Of a stretch of 64,000 nucleotides of DNA, positions 50,841 through 60,150 are shown piece by piece. The position numbers and the translations under genes are program-made. The stretch comes from Methanobacterium_B sp963825335 (GTDB lineage Archaea; Methanobacteriota; Methanobacteria; Methanobacteriales; Methanobacteriaceae), in contig CAWGSP010000002.1 of the NCBI GenBank assembly GCA_963825335.1, positions 62,001 through 126,000 of the forward strand, given 5' to 3'. Numbering within the stretch: position 1 is the first letter of the stretch; every line of letters begins with the position of its first letter. The notes beneath the pieces were generated by a model, which ran no database searches, was not told the DNA's origin, and saw only the letters and a list, made by a program, of their open reading frames with translations.

Positions 50841-51825
50841 TAAATACTTTGATTTATATAATTTAGCCCCAGTTGGATATTTTACCCTCAATAAAAATGG
50901 ACTAATCATCGATGCAAATCTTGTGGGAGCATCACTCTTAGATATTGAAATAAATGATCTATGTAACACTACATTCATTCAATTCATAAATCTAGAAGAC
51001 AGGAATAAATTTCACCTTTTATGGCAAAAAACTTTAAAGACAGGAGACACAAAGTCTTCAGAAATTCAAATGATTACTAACAAAGGTAAACTCTTTCATG
51101 CACATTTGGAATCTATTCTAACTTTTGATGAAATAGATGGACTTAGAATTGCTCTTTTTGATATTAGCGATAGGAAAAATGCTGAAGATAAGATCCAATT
51201 ATCTTTAAATGAAAAAGAAATTCTCATCAGAGAAATCCACCATAGGGTAAAAAATAATCTTCAAATAATTACTAGTCTACTTCATTTACAGGAAGATACA
51301 GTTAATGAGGAAGTGGCTGCTGTTTTAAGAGATATTGAAGGTAGAGTTATGAGTATGGCAATTATCCATGAAAATCTTTATCAATCCCCACACTTCAACG
51401 ACATTAATCTCAAATTATACATTGAAAAACTCTTATACGACATATTATACATTTATAGGATACCAAAAGGAACAATCAAGACCAATTTGGATATCCAAGA
51501 AATTAGATTAAACCTAGACACCGCCATACCTCTTGGACTAATTATCAACGAACTTATAACAAACATTGTAAAATATGCTTTCATTGATTTTAACGGAATT
51601 ATAACAATTAAACTCGAACCTTATCTAGATGTACTGGAGTTAACAATAGCAGATAACGGGAGGGGACTACCGAAAAATATTGATATTGAACATTCAGAAA
51701 CTCTAGGTCTTCAACTGGTTAATAATTTAATAAATCAAATAGAAGGCAAATTAAAAATAAATATTAACAATGGAACAGAATATAAAATTCTTTTCAATCA
51801 AGTAAAGTATAAAAATAGAGACTAA

Positions 51826-52237
51826 AAATTAATAGATAGATTACCTATCAATGGTAATATTTGAAAACACGTATAAACGCAGCTATATCTTCAGTTATTA
51901 CACAAAACTCCCATATTGATTAGGTGAAATATTTGGTAGTAGAATGAACACATTCTATAACTACATAAGAGCTAAAATATTGATTTATTTTATGAGATAT
52001 TTAAATGTCTGCCTCGATCCTAACGGCAAGATCATAGCGTTTTTCCTTGTAATTTTAATGATCTAAAAATAATGGATCATACTGTACATCATGATAAAAT
52101 TTTAAAAACTATTAAATTTGAGTCATGATAAATATTCTATTTTGGTAAAGATTAAAAAATAATTTTATCATCATAAAATTTAAATTCAATAGACCCAACA
52201 GTGTCTAATCTAAAAAAAATAATATGGGGCATGACAA
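51826..52237. other. AT-rich intergenic region
   Basis: About 410 bases. GGGGCATGA near 52226 is the ribosome site of the next small gene. I see nothing else. Confidence 0.4.
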
Positions 52238-52393
52238 ATGCGTTTTAATAAATGGACTGCAATGAGAATATGTAAATGTTGTTACACCTCATTTACTCCG
52301 ACACAAACACAACGAAAACGTCATAAAACTTCTTATTGTGAGCGGTGCTATGCAAAACTTGAGGATCCAATAAAACCCTCATCAAAAAATTAA
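52238..52393 (+). CDS. 51-residue zinc-ribbon protein
   Basis: ATG 52238 starts MRFNKWTAMRICKCCYTSFT, followed by basic residues (QRKRHKTSYCERCYAKL) and a Lys/Ser tail. CxCC and CxxC about 20 residues apart form a complete treble-clef or zinc-ribbon site, and the surrounding Arg/Lys suggest nucleic-acid binding. GGGGCATGA upstream serves as ribosome site. It lies beside the redox island but in its own unit. Family not recognised. Confidence 0.68.
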   Translation: MRFNKWTAMRICKCCYTSFTPTQTQRKRHKTSYCERCYAKLEDPIKPSSKN

Positions 52394-52535
52394 AAATCTT
52401 GATCTGAGTAAAAAATTTGCTAAATTAACCTCAACACATTTAAAGGGGCTTTATTATATTGGTTCAGTATATTGTCATTACTAGACCATTCAAATTTGGG
52501 TTTGGAGATTCAATTTGGAATTTAGTACAGATCGA

Positions 52536-53318
52536 TCACTCATTAAATGATTCCTTTTCTTTAATCACAAAACTGCAGCATTCATCTCCTTTAGCATAGC
52601 ATTTGACTTCTTCAGCGTCCATATCATAACCAAAAAATTTAGAAAAAACTGCTTCTAATATTCCTGAATCAAATGCACACGCTGATCTGCCGATTTTTGG
52701 GAGGTCTTCACATTCAAAACAATCGTAGGCATTTATGATTATTGGTTCTACACTCTCGAGTTCTACTCTGCCTAATTTATTTCTCTGCCAAAACTCTGCA
52801 ATATTATTAATTAAATCGGTTATATCCTCACCCTTAAGATCGTTGTAAACATCTTCACCAACTTTATTACCAGCTTGTTGCAATAGTGGGTCTATGTTTA
52901 TACCCTCCTTGAGTAAAGACACCCTGATGGTCCTGAACATCAGCCTGAAAAACTCGAAGGGATCCTTGTAATTTGAGAGTTCTGATAAATAATTTTCAGC
53001 TCCCATTTCAAGCTCTTTTTTGGATGATACATCACCCAAATACTGTGATTTAATATAGAATATTTTTCTTCGACGATCTATATTGTCTGGTCTGTTTCCA
53101 ATTATATCATCATCTACCAGAGCCTGTAGGTGTTCGGAGACAGTAGATTTAGATTTGCCTGTGTACTCCACGATCCTATCAAAACTCATATCCTCTTTTT
53201 CTAATAATGACAATATTTCAATCTTCATCGGGCTTTTTATTACATTAATACCCTCGGGAGTTGAGAAGAATTTTACATCATTTTTGCCCTTCTTATTTCT
53301 CACAACTTTTGTTTCCAT
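52536..53318 (-). CDS. msvR: MsvR, methanogen-specific V4R-domain redox regulator
   Basis: The N-terminal winged helix (IKSPMKIEILSLLEKEDMSF, then YTGKSKSTVSEHLQALVDDD) is joined to a C-terminal V4R domain with cysteines in DCFECEDLP, SACAFDSG and KCYAKGDECCSF. This is the MsvR architecture: a repressor found only in methanogens whose V4R cysteines sense oxidation. In Methanothermobacter MsvR controls itself and the divergent operon for the F420H2 oxidase, and here too it is divergent from fprA with repeated boxes in between. The gene is 260 residues long, normal for the family. Confidence 0.9.
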   Translation of the reverse strand: METKVVRNKKGKNDVKFFSTPEGINVIKSPMKIEILSLLEKEDMSFDRIVEYTGKSKSTVSEHLQALVDDDIIGNRPDNIDRRRKIFYIKSQYLGDVSSKKELEMGAENYLSELSNYKDPFEFFRLMFRTIRVSLLKEGINIDPLLQQAGNKVGEDVYNDLKGEDITDLINNIAEFWQRNKLGRVELESVEPIIINAYDCFECEDLPKIGRSACAFDSGILEAVFSKFFGYDMDAEEVKCYAKGDECCSFVIKEKESFNE

Positions 53319-53362
53319 TAATAATCACTGTACTAAAGTTTCAATTTGTAACATATAAATAG

Positions 53363-53452
53363 TTCGGAAATATCGGTACGTTCGGGAAAATCCAAACAGA
53401 AAAATATATATGTGATCATTCGGATAAAACCATATAGTTGGGAAGATACCAA
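53363..53452. promoter_or_regulatory. four MsvR-box candidates in the msvR-fprA intergenic region
   Basis: Four related 15-mers start TT(C/G)GG and mostly end CC(A)A: TTCGGAAATATCGGT (53363), TTCGGGAAAATCCAA (53381), TTCGGATAAAACCAT (53419) and TTGGGAAGATACCAA (53438). They form two pairs with 18- and 19-bp spacing. A TATA-like AAATATATATG near 53402 (for fprA) lies between the pairs, and TTTATATG on the other strand near 53354 serves msvR. The arrangement fits a redox-controlled divergent promoter; actual binding is inferred. Confidence 0.6.
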
Positions 53453-53478
53453 ACAATGTTTTATAGGAGGAAATTAAT

Positions 53479-54702
53479 ATGAAAGCAGAATCTACAAAGA
53501 TTAAAGAAGGAGTATACTGGGTTGGAGTGTTGGACTGGGATCTAAGAACATATCACGGATACACACTTAATGGAACTAGCTACAATGCTTACCTGGTTTT
53601 TGGTGATGATAAAGTAGCATTAATAGATAATTCTTATCATGGAACATATCCCGAGATGATGGCCCGTATTGAACACGCCTTCAAAATTGAAGGTAAAGCT
53701 GTGAAAATCGATGTCATAATACAAAACCACATCGAAAAAGACCACAGCGGAATTTTACCAGAGCTACATAGAAGGTTTTCAGAAGCCCCAATTTATTGCA
53801 CGGAAATTGCAGTAAAAGGAATTAAAAAACACTATCCTGTACTATCTGAAGCTAATTTTATCACGGTGGGAACTGGTGAAACACTCGATCTAGGTGGAAA
53901 AACACTTGCTTTCTTAGAAGCATTTTTACTACACTGGCCAGACAGCATGTTTACACTCCTTGTAGATGACGGCATATTATTCCCTAACGACGCATTTGGT
54001 CAGCACCTGTGCTTTGCACAGCGTTATGATAATGAAATACCAGATTATATCCTAATGGATGCTACCAAAAAATTCTACGCCAATTTAATAACACCCCTCT
54101 CCAAGCTGGTGCTTAAAAAATTCGAACAAGTGCAGGAGTTAGGCCTCTTAGAACAAATTAAGATGATTGCACCGGCACATGGTCAGATATGGACAGACCC
54201 TATGAAGGTCATAGGTGCATACAGTAACTGGGCCACAGGTGATTGCAACGACAAAATAACCATAATATACGACACCATGCATCATTCAACCCAAAAAATG
54301 GCACATGCACTGGCAGAAGGTATTATGAGTGAAAATGTAGACGTGAAGATCTACTACCTACACGAGGATGAAAGGAGTGAAATTGTAAAGGATATACTTG
54401 ACAGTAAGGCCATTGCACTGGGCGCACCAACAATATATGATGAACCATTCCCAAGTGTGGGAGATCTAATATATTATCTCCGCGGACTTAAATTCAACAG
54501 AACTGGAAGAGAAAGGCTTGCAGTCACCTTTGGATCCATGGGTGGGGAAGGTGGCGCTTCAGAGAAATTAGCAGCTGAACTTAAAACATGCGGATTCCAG
54601 GTTAAGAGTAATTACGAAGTTTACTACGTGCCTGATGAAGATGAAATCGACCAGTGCTTTGAAACAGGCAAAAAGTTAGCTCAAGAGATAAAAGGACTAT
54701 AA
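53479..54702 (+). CDS. fprA: F420H2:O2 oxidoreductase (flavodiiron protein)
   Basis: The N-terminal beta-lactamase-like domain carries the diiron ligands in NHIEKDHSG (HxExDH), a later His in EAFLLHWPDSM, Asp in LFPNDAFGQH and His in APAHGQIW. The C-terminal flavodoxin domain binds FMN (IIYDTMHHSTQKMAHALAEG, GAPTIYDEPFPS, GSMGGEGG). In methanogens this 407-residue enzyme reduces O2 to water with reduced F420 and is a main oxygen detoxifier. GGAGG precedes the ATG. The rubrerythrin gene follows 26 bases later, an operon. Confidence 0.95.
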   Translation: MKAESTKIKEGVYWVGVLDWDLRTYHGYTLNGTSYNAYLVFGDDKVALIDNSYHGTYPEMMARIEHAFKIEGKAVKIDVIIQNHIEKDHSGILPELHRRFSEAPIYCTEIAVKGIKKHYPVLSEANFITVGTGETLDLGGKTLAFLEAFLLHWPDSMFTLLVDDGILFPNDAFGQHLCFAQRYDNEIPDYILMDATKKFYANLITPLSKLVLKKFEQVQELGLLEQIKMIAPAHGQIWTDPMKVIGAYSNWATGDCNDKITIIYDTMHHSTQKMAHALAEGIMSENVDVKIYYLHEDERSEIVKDILDSKAIALGAPTIYDEPFPSVGDLIYYLRGLKFNRTGRERLAVTFGSMGGEGGASEKLAAELKTCGFQVKSNYEVYYVPDEDEIDQCFETGKKLAQEIKGL

Positions 54703-54728
54703 ATTTGTTAATAATGGAGGAATCAAAT

Positions 54729-55145
54729 ATGGAAATCGTAAACGAACATCAAATGGGAGTTTGTAAAGGAACTGAAATGGAAGAAGCTGTTAGGGCTAAT
54801 TTCAATGGAGAATGTCAGGAAGTTGGTATGTACCTAGCCATGGCACGTCAAGCTCAAAGAGACGGCCTTCCAGAAGTTGCTGAAGTCTTATCAAGAATTG
54901 CTATTGAAGAAGCCAACCACGCAGCCCATTTTGCAGAGATGAACAGCGTCATAAAATCGTCACTCAAAGAAAATCTGAAAATGATGATCGAAGGCGAAAC
55001 CATGGCAAACAACGAAAAGAAGAAAGCAGCAATCAAAGCCAAGGAATGTGACATAGAAACTGCCCATGACTTCTTCAATGAAAGCTCAAGAGACGAGGGA
55101 CGTCACGCAAAGATGTTGCAGGGCATGTTAAAAAGATACTTCTAA
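54729..55145 (+). CDS. rubrerythrin-like ferritin-fold protein
   Basis: The 138-residue protein has the two ExxH-type helices of a rubrerythrin diiron site (NFNGECQEVGMYLAMARQAQ, then IAIEEANHAAHFAEM and SSRDEGRHAKMLQGML) and no C-terminal rubredoxin domain. It probably reduces hydrogen peroxide with electrons from a separate rubredoxin. Its position directly after fprA supports a role in oxygen protection. ATAATGGAGG fixes the start at ATG 54729; earlier in-frame starts overlap it. Confidence 0.92.
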   Translation: MEIVNEHQMGVCKGTEMEEAVRANFNGECQEVGMYLAMARQAQRDGLPEVAEVLSRIAIEEANHAAHFAEMNSVIKSSLKENLKMMIEGETMANNEKKKAAIKAKECDIETAHDFFNESSRDEGRHAKMLQGMLKRYF

Positions 55146-55666
55146 TGAACTGCAAAGTATCCAACATCCCATATTTTTTTAAAAAAAATTATATAATATG
55201 CCCTTTGGTATTTAATTCATCCTTTTTTTTGTTCAATTCCCTACACAATCCCATACTTATTTTTTTGAGGGCTACAAACTCGTATTATTCTCGTTAATTC
55301 TAATATTAAATGATTTTTTTTAGCTTCCTATTGGTAATGAATTCAACCCGAAGGTATGAAAAATTACTTCCAATGTTAAGTACAATATATTATAAGAGAT
55401 ATTGAAGTCAACCAATCCAAATACATCAGACCATATCTTCAAAAATACTTTCAATACCGACAAAACCCCCTTTAAAATGAGACATTGAAGATGTTACTAA
55501 AGGTAAGTACTGTTACATATTAATGAACCGAAAAAACCATCTTTAAATACATATTGAAATATTTTGAAGCGAATAAGATCTAAATAAGAGTTGATGGATT
55601 AAATTAGAATTTAAACCAATATCTAAACTTGATTTATATTTTTTTATAATTATACAGGAGTATTTT
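55146..55666. other. AT-rich intergenic region
   Basis: About 520 bases. A T-run just after the rubrerythrin stop (55172) is a plausible terminator. CAGGAG before 55667 is the afpA ribosome site. No gene in between. Confidence 0.45.
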
Positions 55667-56227
55667 ATGGTTAATAAGAAAAAAGTTGCTTGGGGAATTT
55701 CGGGTGCAGGGGATAAAGTTGTAGCCACAATAAAAGCCATGGAAGAACTAAATAAAGAGTACAAAGACAGGGTGGATATAGAAGTTTTCATATCAAAGGC
55801 TGGAGATCAAGTTGTAAAATATTATGAAATATCACGTGACATAGAAACAAATTTTGATAAAACATGGGTAGAAATCGATGCTAATTCTCCATTTTTAGCA
55901 GGTAACATCCAATTAGGCAAATATGAGTTCATGTTAATTGCTCCAGCTAGTTCTAATACCGTAACCAAAATAGCCATTAGAATGGGGGACACTTTAATAT
56001 CCAATGCGGCAATTATGGGCCAAAAAGCAGATGTACCAATTTACCTACTCCCCTCAGACTATGAAGAAGGTGTAGTAATTACTAAACTCCCCAATGGGGA
56101 AGACTTGAAGATCACCATCAGAAAAGAAGATGTGGAACACGTGAAAAAATTATCAAAAATGCATGAAACATACATAATCAAAGAACCAAAAGATATTAAA
56201 GAAGTATCCGCAAAATACTTCGATTAA
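55667..56227 (+). CDS. afpA: archaeoflavoprotein AfpA
   Basis: The 186-residue FMN-binding protein has the family start VAWGISGAGDKVVATIKAME, the FLAGNIQLGKYEFMLIAPAS block with the flavin-binding APASSNTV, and SNAAIMGQKADVPIYLLPSD. AfpA accepts electrons from ferredoxin or cofactors in archaea and may feed oxygen-detoxifying enzymes. Its place between the FprA/rubrerythrin operon and katG supports that. CAGGAG lies at good distance before the ATG. Confidence 0.9.
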   Translation: MVNKKKVAWGISGAGDKVVATIKAMEELNKEYKDRVDIEVFISKAGDQVVKYYEISRDIETNFDKTWVEIDANSPFLAGNIQLGKYEFMLIAPASSNTVTKIAIRMGDTLISNAAIMGQKADVPIYLLPSDYEEGVVITKLPNGEDLKITIRKEDVEHVKKLSKMHETYIIKEPKDIKEVSAKYFD

Positions 56228-56423
56228 AGTCTCTCAACTTCAGTAATACATGGTTTCATAGTCTGATCGACTTTACATTCAAATAAATGATTCATGAGTC
56301 AATACCCGAACAAAATATGTATGAAAATATTCCTAAAACCCACATGAATAACCAAATAAAATTGTTTGAATGTCTTATTAAATTAAAAATAATTGTATTA
56401 ATAAAGAAAAAAGGGTGAGAATT

Positions 56424-58598
56424 GTGGATGAAAAAAACATACCAACTAGTAAGCAGGGCACAACGAACCTTGACTGGTGGCCGAACCAGTTGAATCTTGA
56501 CATCCTACGCCAACATTGCTCGAAGTCCAATCCAATGGGCGAAGATTTCAATTATGCTAAAGAATTCGAGAGTCTAGACTTCGAGGGTGTGAAAAAGGAT
56601 CTGCTTGAACTTATGACTAATTCACAGGACTGGTGGCCTGCTGATTTTGGTCATTACGGCCCGTTATTAATCCGTATGGCTTGGCACAGTGCTGGTACGT
56701 ATCGTATTGGTGACGGCCGAGGTGGTGGAAATCATGGCAATCAGCGCTTTCCGCCTCTCAACAGCTGGCCAGACAATGCTAATCTCGACAAGGCACGTCG
56801 ACTACTATGGCCTATCAAACAAAAATATGGCAGGAAAATTTCTTGGGCGGATTTAATGGTTCTCGCTGGAAATGTAGCCATGGAATCAATGGGTTTCAAG
56901 ACTTTCGGTTTCGGTGGCGGACGTGAAGATATCTGGGAACCTGAGAAGGATGTGTACTGGGGTTCTGAAAGCAAATGGCTCGGAGATAAACGTTACACAG
57001 GTGACCGAAAACTCGAGAAACCTCTTGCCGCAGTTCAGATGGGTTTGGTTTACGTGAACCCTGAAGGGCCTAACGGTAAACCAGATCCATTAGCTGCAGC
57101 ACGAGATATTCGAGAAAGCTTTGGTCGTATGGCAATGAACGATGAGGAAACAGTTGCACTTATTGCTGGCGGACATGCCTTCGGCAAGACTCACGGCGCA
57201 GGTGATCCGTCATTGGTGGGGCCTGAGCCCGAAGCTGCAGACATCAAGGAGCAGGGTCTTGGCTGGAAAAGTAAATTCGGCACGGGCAAAGGCAATGACA
57301 CGATTACAGGAGGTCCGGAAGTCATTTGGACAGACACTCCAACAAAGTGGGATAATAGCTACTTGAGGATATTATTCGGCTATGAATGGGAGCTGACGAA
57401 GAGTCCAGCTGGCGCATACCAGTGGAAACCTAAGGACAATGCCGGTACTGACACTGTGCCGGATCCACATGATCCATCAAAACGCCGCACCCCTGGAATG
57501 TTAACTACCGACTTATCTTTACGGTTCGACCCGATCTACGAAAAGATCTCCAGGCACTTCTATGAAAACCCTGATCAACTCGCTGATGCATTTGCCCGCG
57601 CATGGTTCAAGCTGACCCATCGTGACATGGGTCCACGCACACGATATCTTGGTCCAGAGGTACCTGAAGAGGATCTCATCTGGCAGGATCCTATCCCTGC
57701 AGTAAATCACAAACTGATTGATAAAGAAGATATGAACATCATTAAAGATAAAATTCTGGCTTCTGGCCTACCTGTGTCTAAGCTGGTTTCAACTGCCTGG
57801 GCATCGGCATCAACATTCCGTGGATCCGATGACCGTGGCGGGGCCAATGGTGCCCGCATTCGCTTAGCTCCACAGAAAGATTGGGATGTCAATCAACCAG
57901 ACCAGTTAGCCAAAGTGCTCGAAATACTCGAGAACATCCAGAGCGAATTTAACGAAACACAATCAAAGAGTGGTAAAAAAGTCTCGATGGCCGATTTGAT
58001 CGTTTTAGCTGGTTGTGCTGGAGTTGAACAAGCTGCGAATAATGCGGGTTACAATATAACAGTACCTTTCACTCCAGGACGTATGGATGCCTTGCAGAGT
58101 CAAACCGATATAGACTCATTTGCAGCACTTGAACCAATTGCAGATGGCTTCCGGAACTATCAAAAAACCCCTTCTGATAGGCCCGAAGACTTGCTGGTTG
58201 ATAAAGCACAATTGATGACATTGACAGTCCCTGAGATGACAGTGCTTATTGGCGGCCTAAGGGCCATGAATGCAAACTTTAAACAGAATCAACACGGTGT
58301 TCTCACAAAGCGGCCAGAGGTACTTACTAATGATTTCTTCGTGAACTTGCTCGATATGAGAACAGAATGGAATAAATCAAAAGAAGACAGCGATGTATTT
58401 GAAGGAAGGGACCGGACAACTGGTGAATTAAAATGGACAGGTACCCGTATAGACCTAATTTTTGGATCAAACTCTCAACTTCGAGCAGTAGCGGAAGTTT
58501 ATGCCTGTGAGGACTCTGCTGAAAAGTTTCTGAACGATTTTATAATGGCTTGGGTAAAGGTCATGAACCTTGACAGGTTTGACCTTGCATCATCATGA
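56424..58598 (+). CDS. katG: catalase-peroxidase KatG
   Basis: The 724-residue haem enzyme degrades H2O2. The distal Arg-Trp-His is in LLIRMAWHSAGTYR, the proximal His in IAGGHAFGKTHGAGD, and the Tyr and Met of the Met-Tyr-Trp adduct are in MGLVYVNPEGP and GRMAMNDEE. The second, non-catalytic half is complete to the C-terminus. In the proximal motif Ala replaces the usual Thr (GGHTFGKTHG). AGGGTGAG sits before GTG 56424, which is chosen over GTG 56415 inside that site. Less AT-rich codon use than neighbours and the known bacterial origin of archaeal katG suggest transfer. Confidence 0.96.
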   Translation: MDEKNIPTSKQGTTNLDWWPNQLNLDILRQHCSKSNPMGEDFNYAKEFESLDFEGVKKDLLELMTNSQDWWPADFGHYGPLLIRMAWHSAGTYRIGDGRGGGNHGNQRFPPLNSWPDNANLDKARRLLWPIKQKYGRKISWADLMVLAGNVAMESMGFKTFGFGGGREDIWEPEKDVYWGSESKWLGDKRYTGDRKLEKPLAAVQMGLVYVNPEGPNGKPDPLAAARDIRESFGRMAMNDEETVALIAGGHAFGKTHGAGDPSLVGPEPEAADIKEQGLGWKSKFGTGKGNDTITGGPEVIWTDTPTKWDNSYLRILFGYEWELTKSPAGAYQWKPKDNAGTDTVPDPHDPSKRRTPGMLTTDLSLRFDPIYEKISRHFYENPDQLADAFARAWFKLTHRDMGPRTRYLGPEVPEEDLIWQDPIPAVNHKLIDKEDMNIIKDKILASGLPVSKLVSTAWASASTFRGSDDRGGANGARIRLAPQKDWDVNQPDQLAKVLEILENIQSEFNETQSKSGKKVSMADLIVLAGCAGVEQAANNAGYNITVPFTPGRMDALQSQTDIDSFAALEPIADGFRNYQKTPSDRPEDLLVDKAQLMTLTVPEMTVLIGGLRAMNANFKQNQHGVLTKRPEVLTNDFFVNLLDMRTEWNKSKEDSDVFEGRDRTTGELKWTGTRIDLIFGSNSQLRAVAEVYACEDSAEKFLNDFIMAWVKVMNLDRFDLASS

Positions 58599-59042
58599 AA
58601 AACAAAACTGTAATTCATGTTAAACATCCAACCATACATCCTACAATTTATAATCCAATGTCAAACCCGAGCAAACCATATAATATAAATGCTTTTTTTT
58701 AATTTTTTTCCTTCATTAATTTTCTTTGGACTTGAAGTTTAAAACTATTATTCAAAATTTTGTATGGAGTTTTATATTAAAAGACTTTCCACAAAGGCAA
58801 TAGAATAATATTCACATTATGCATTTCTATTAGTGAAATAATAAGATCTATGTATTATTTAGATGTAAGTATCATCGAATGACGGTACTGACCAAAAGGC
58901 CAAATCTTATGATGATCAGAGTATCATATAAACATTGAAATAATACCACCGGAATTTGGTTTATACAATATATTTTAAATTTAAACAATGCCATTATAAA
59001 AATCTAAGAAAATTTAAATATTATCATGACCCTATTTTAATT
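58599..59042. other. AT-rich intergenic region
   Basis: About 440 bases. T-runs at 58693-58710 probably end the katG transcript. No further gene; the frame continuing upstream of 59043 has no ribosome site. Confidence 0.45.
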
Positions 59043-59774
59043 ATGAATCTTAAAATTAAGATCATTTTTTCTGCTTTGATTATTCTCTTAGTAATGATTC
59101 CATTGGGCGTGTACTCGGCTAATACAAATAATACTTCACAGAATAATACTAATTCTTCGATATTAAGCAACAACAACCTTTCACAGAATAATACAACGTT
59201 GTTAAACGTACCAAATATTGTGCAACCAACCAGTAATGCATCAGGACCAGCAGCACTACAAGCAGTTCTATCCTATTATGGCATGGATATAAATGTTGAT
59301 CAACTAGTAAACAGTACAAACACCACACAGAATGGAACCGTTCCATTAAATATAGTAAAAACAGCCAGTCAATTAGGATTTACTTCACAGGTACAGGAAA
59401 ATATGACACTTGTTGGACTGCAAAAACTTGTTGATCAAGGCATTCCAGTTATCGTATATATCCAAGCTGTGCAGAACAACAGCACAAGCACAAGCAATAT
59501 AAACTGGACCAATGACCAAAATAATGGCCAGTATATGGTTGTAATTGGGATTGATAACAATAATGTCTATCTCGAAGATCCTGCAATCATAGGAAGTCGG
59601 GGATATATTCCAAACCAACAGTTTTTAGACAGATGGCACGACACATATCAAATACCTAGTACTGTCACTAACACAACCAACGGTACAAACGTGACCAACA
59701 TTACCAATAATCAATTAGGAATAATAATAACAGGCAAAGCAGCACCAGCACGGCAATTTATTATAGAAATATGA
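59043..59774 (+). CDS. secreted C39-peptidase-like protein with catalytic residues replaced
   Basis: After a signal peptide (KIIFSALIILLVMIPLGVYS) and an Asn/Thr-rich linker, residues 55-205 follow the papain-like C39 fold: VPNIVQPTSNASGPAALQAV, then NGQYMVVIGIDNNNVYLEDP. The oxyanion Gln (Q61) and the Asp (D179) are kept, but the catalytic Cys position before GPAAL is Ser (S67) and the His position before Y-hydrophobic is Gln (Q163). It is therefore probably not a protease and may instead bind peptides. Starting at ATG 59043 gives 243 residues and exposes the signal peptide. Confidence 0.8.
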   Translation: MNLKIKIIFSALIILLVMIPLGVYSANTNNTSQNNTNSSILSNNNLSQNNTTLLNVPNIVQPTSNASGPAALQAVLSYYGMDINVDQLVNSTNTTQNGTVPLNIVKTASQLGFTSQVQENMTLVGLQKLVDQGIPVIVYIQAVQNNSTSTSNINWTNDQNNGQYMVVIGIDNNNVYLEDPAIIGSRGYIPNQQFLDRWHDTYQIPSTVTNTTNGTNVTNITNNQLGIIITGKAAPARQFIIEI

Positions 59775-59928
59775 TTAATTACTCTTTTATTTTTTAGTAA
59801 GGTTAAGATAGATCCAGTAAAAAAATTTGAGTAAATTTAAGTAAAATTAGAAATTTAATAAAAAAAATATTTTAAGAGTATAAAAAAAATTATACTTGAG
59901 AAAGTTTGTTAAATAAAAAAATTTGGTA

Positions 59929-60150
59929 TTATTCTGCGATGTCAGCAAAACCAAAATTTCTTCTAACAGAGTTAACCCTTATTTTAACTTCGTCACCGAC
60001 TTTAGCGCCTGCAACAAAAACAACAAAACCGTCTATACGAGCGATTCCGTCTCCATCTCTGCCAGTGTCTTCAATTTTAACATCGTATTCTCCGCCTTCC
60101 TGTATAGGGGCGTCATTACCTTTATCATTTCCGTAACTATTTCCAAACAT
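59929..60150 (-). CDS. TRAM-domain RNA-binding protein
   Basis: The 73-residue protein (MFGNSYGNDKGNDAPIQEGG, then EYDVKIEDTGRDGDGIARID) is a stand-alone TRAM domain and a close paralogue of the one at 43883, which has a 4-residue longer Asn/Gly linker. Such proteins are archaeal cold-shock-like RNA chaperones. TGGAGTTAA lies before the ATG. It ends the transcript into an AT-rich gap convergent with the C39-like gene. Confidence 0.92.
   Translation of the reverse strand: MFGNSYGNDKGNDAPIQEGGEYDVKIEDTGRDGDGIARIDGFVVFVAGAKVGDEVKIRVNSVRRNFGFADIAE

Larger units (their letters stand above)
49342..51825 (+). pseudogene. PAS sensor histidine kinase split by an insertion sequence
   Basis: The left part (49342-49587) encodes the same N-terminal linker as the preceding kinase (ELRIHQVELEMQNEELKDTQ) and ends KYF. 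The right part resumes in the same frame at 50851 as DLYNLAPVGYFTLNKNG, a PAS domain, then HisKA_2 (LIREIHHRVKNNLQIITSLL) and HATPase (GLIINELITNIVKYA). Removing the element and one copy of the 10-bp duplication restores one continuous frame of about 410 codons. GTG 50923 could give a shorter kinase lacking the front of the PAS domain. Confidence 0.88.
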
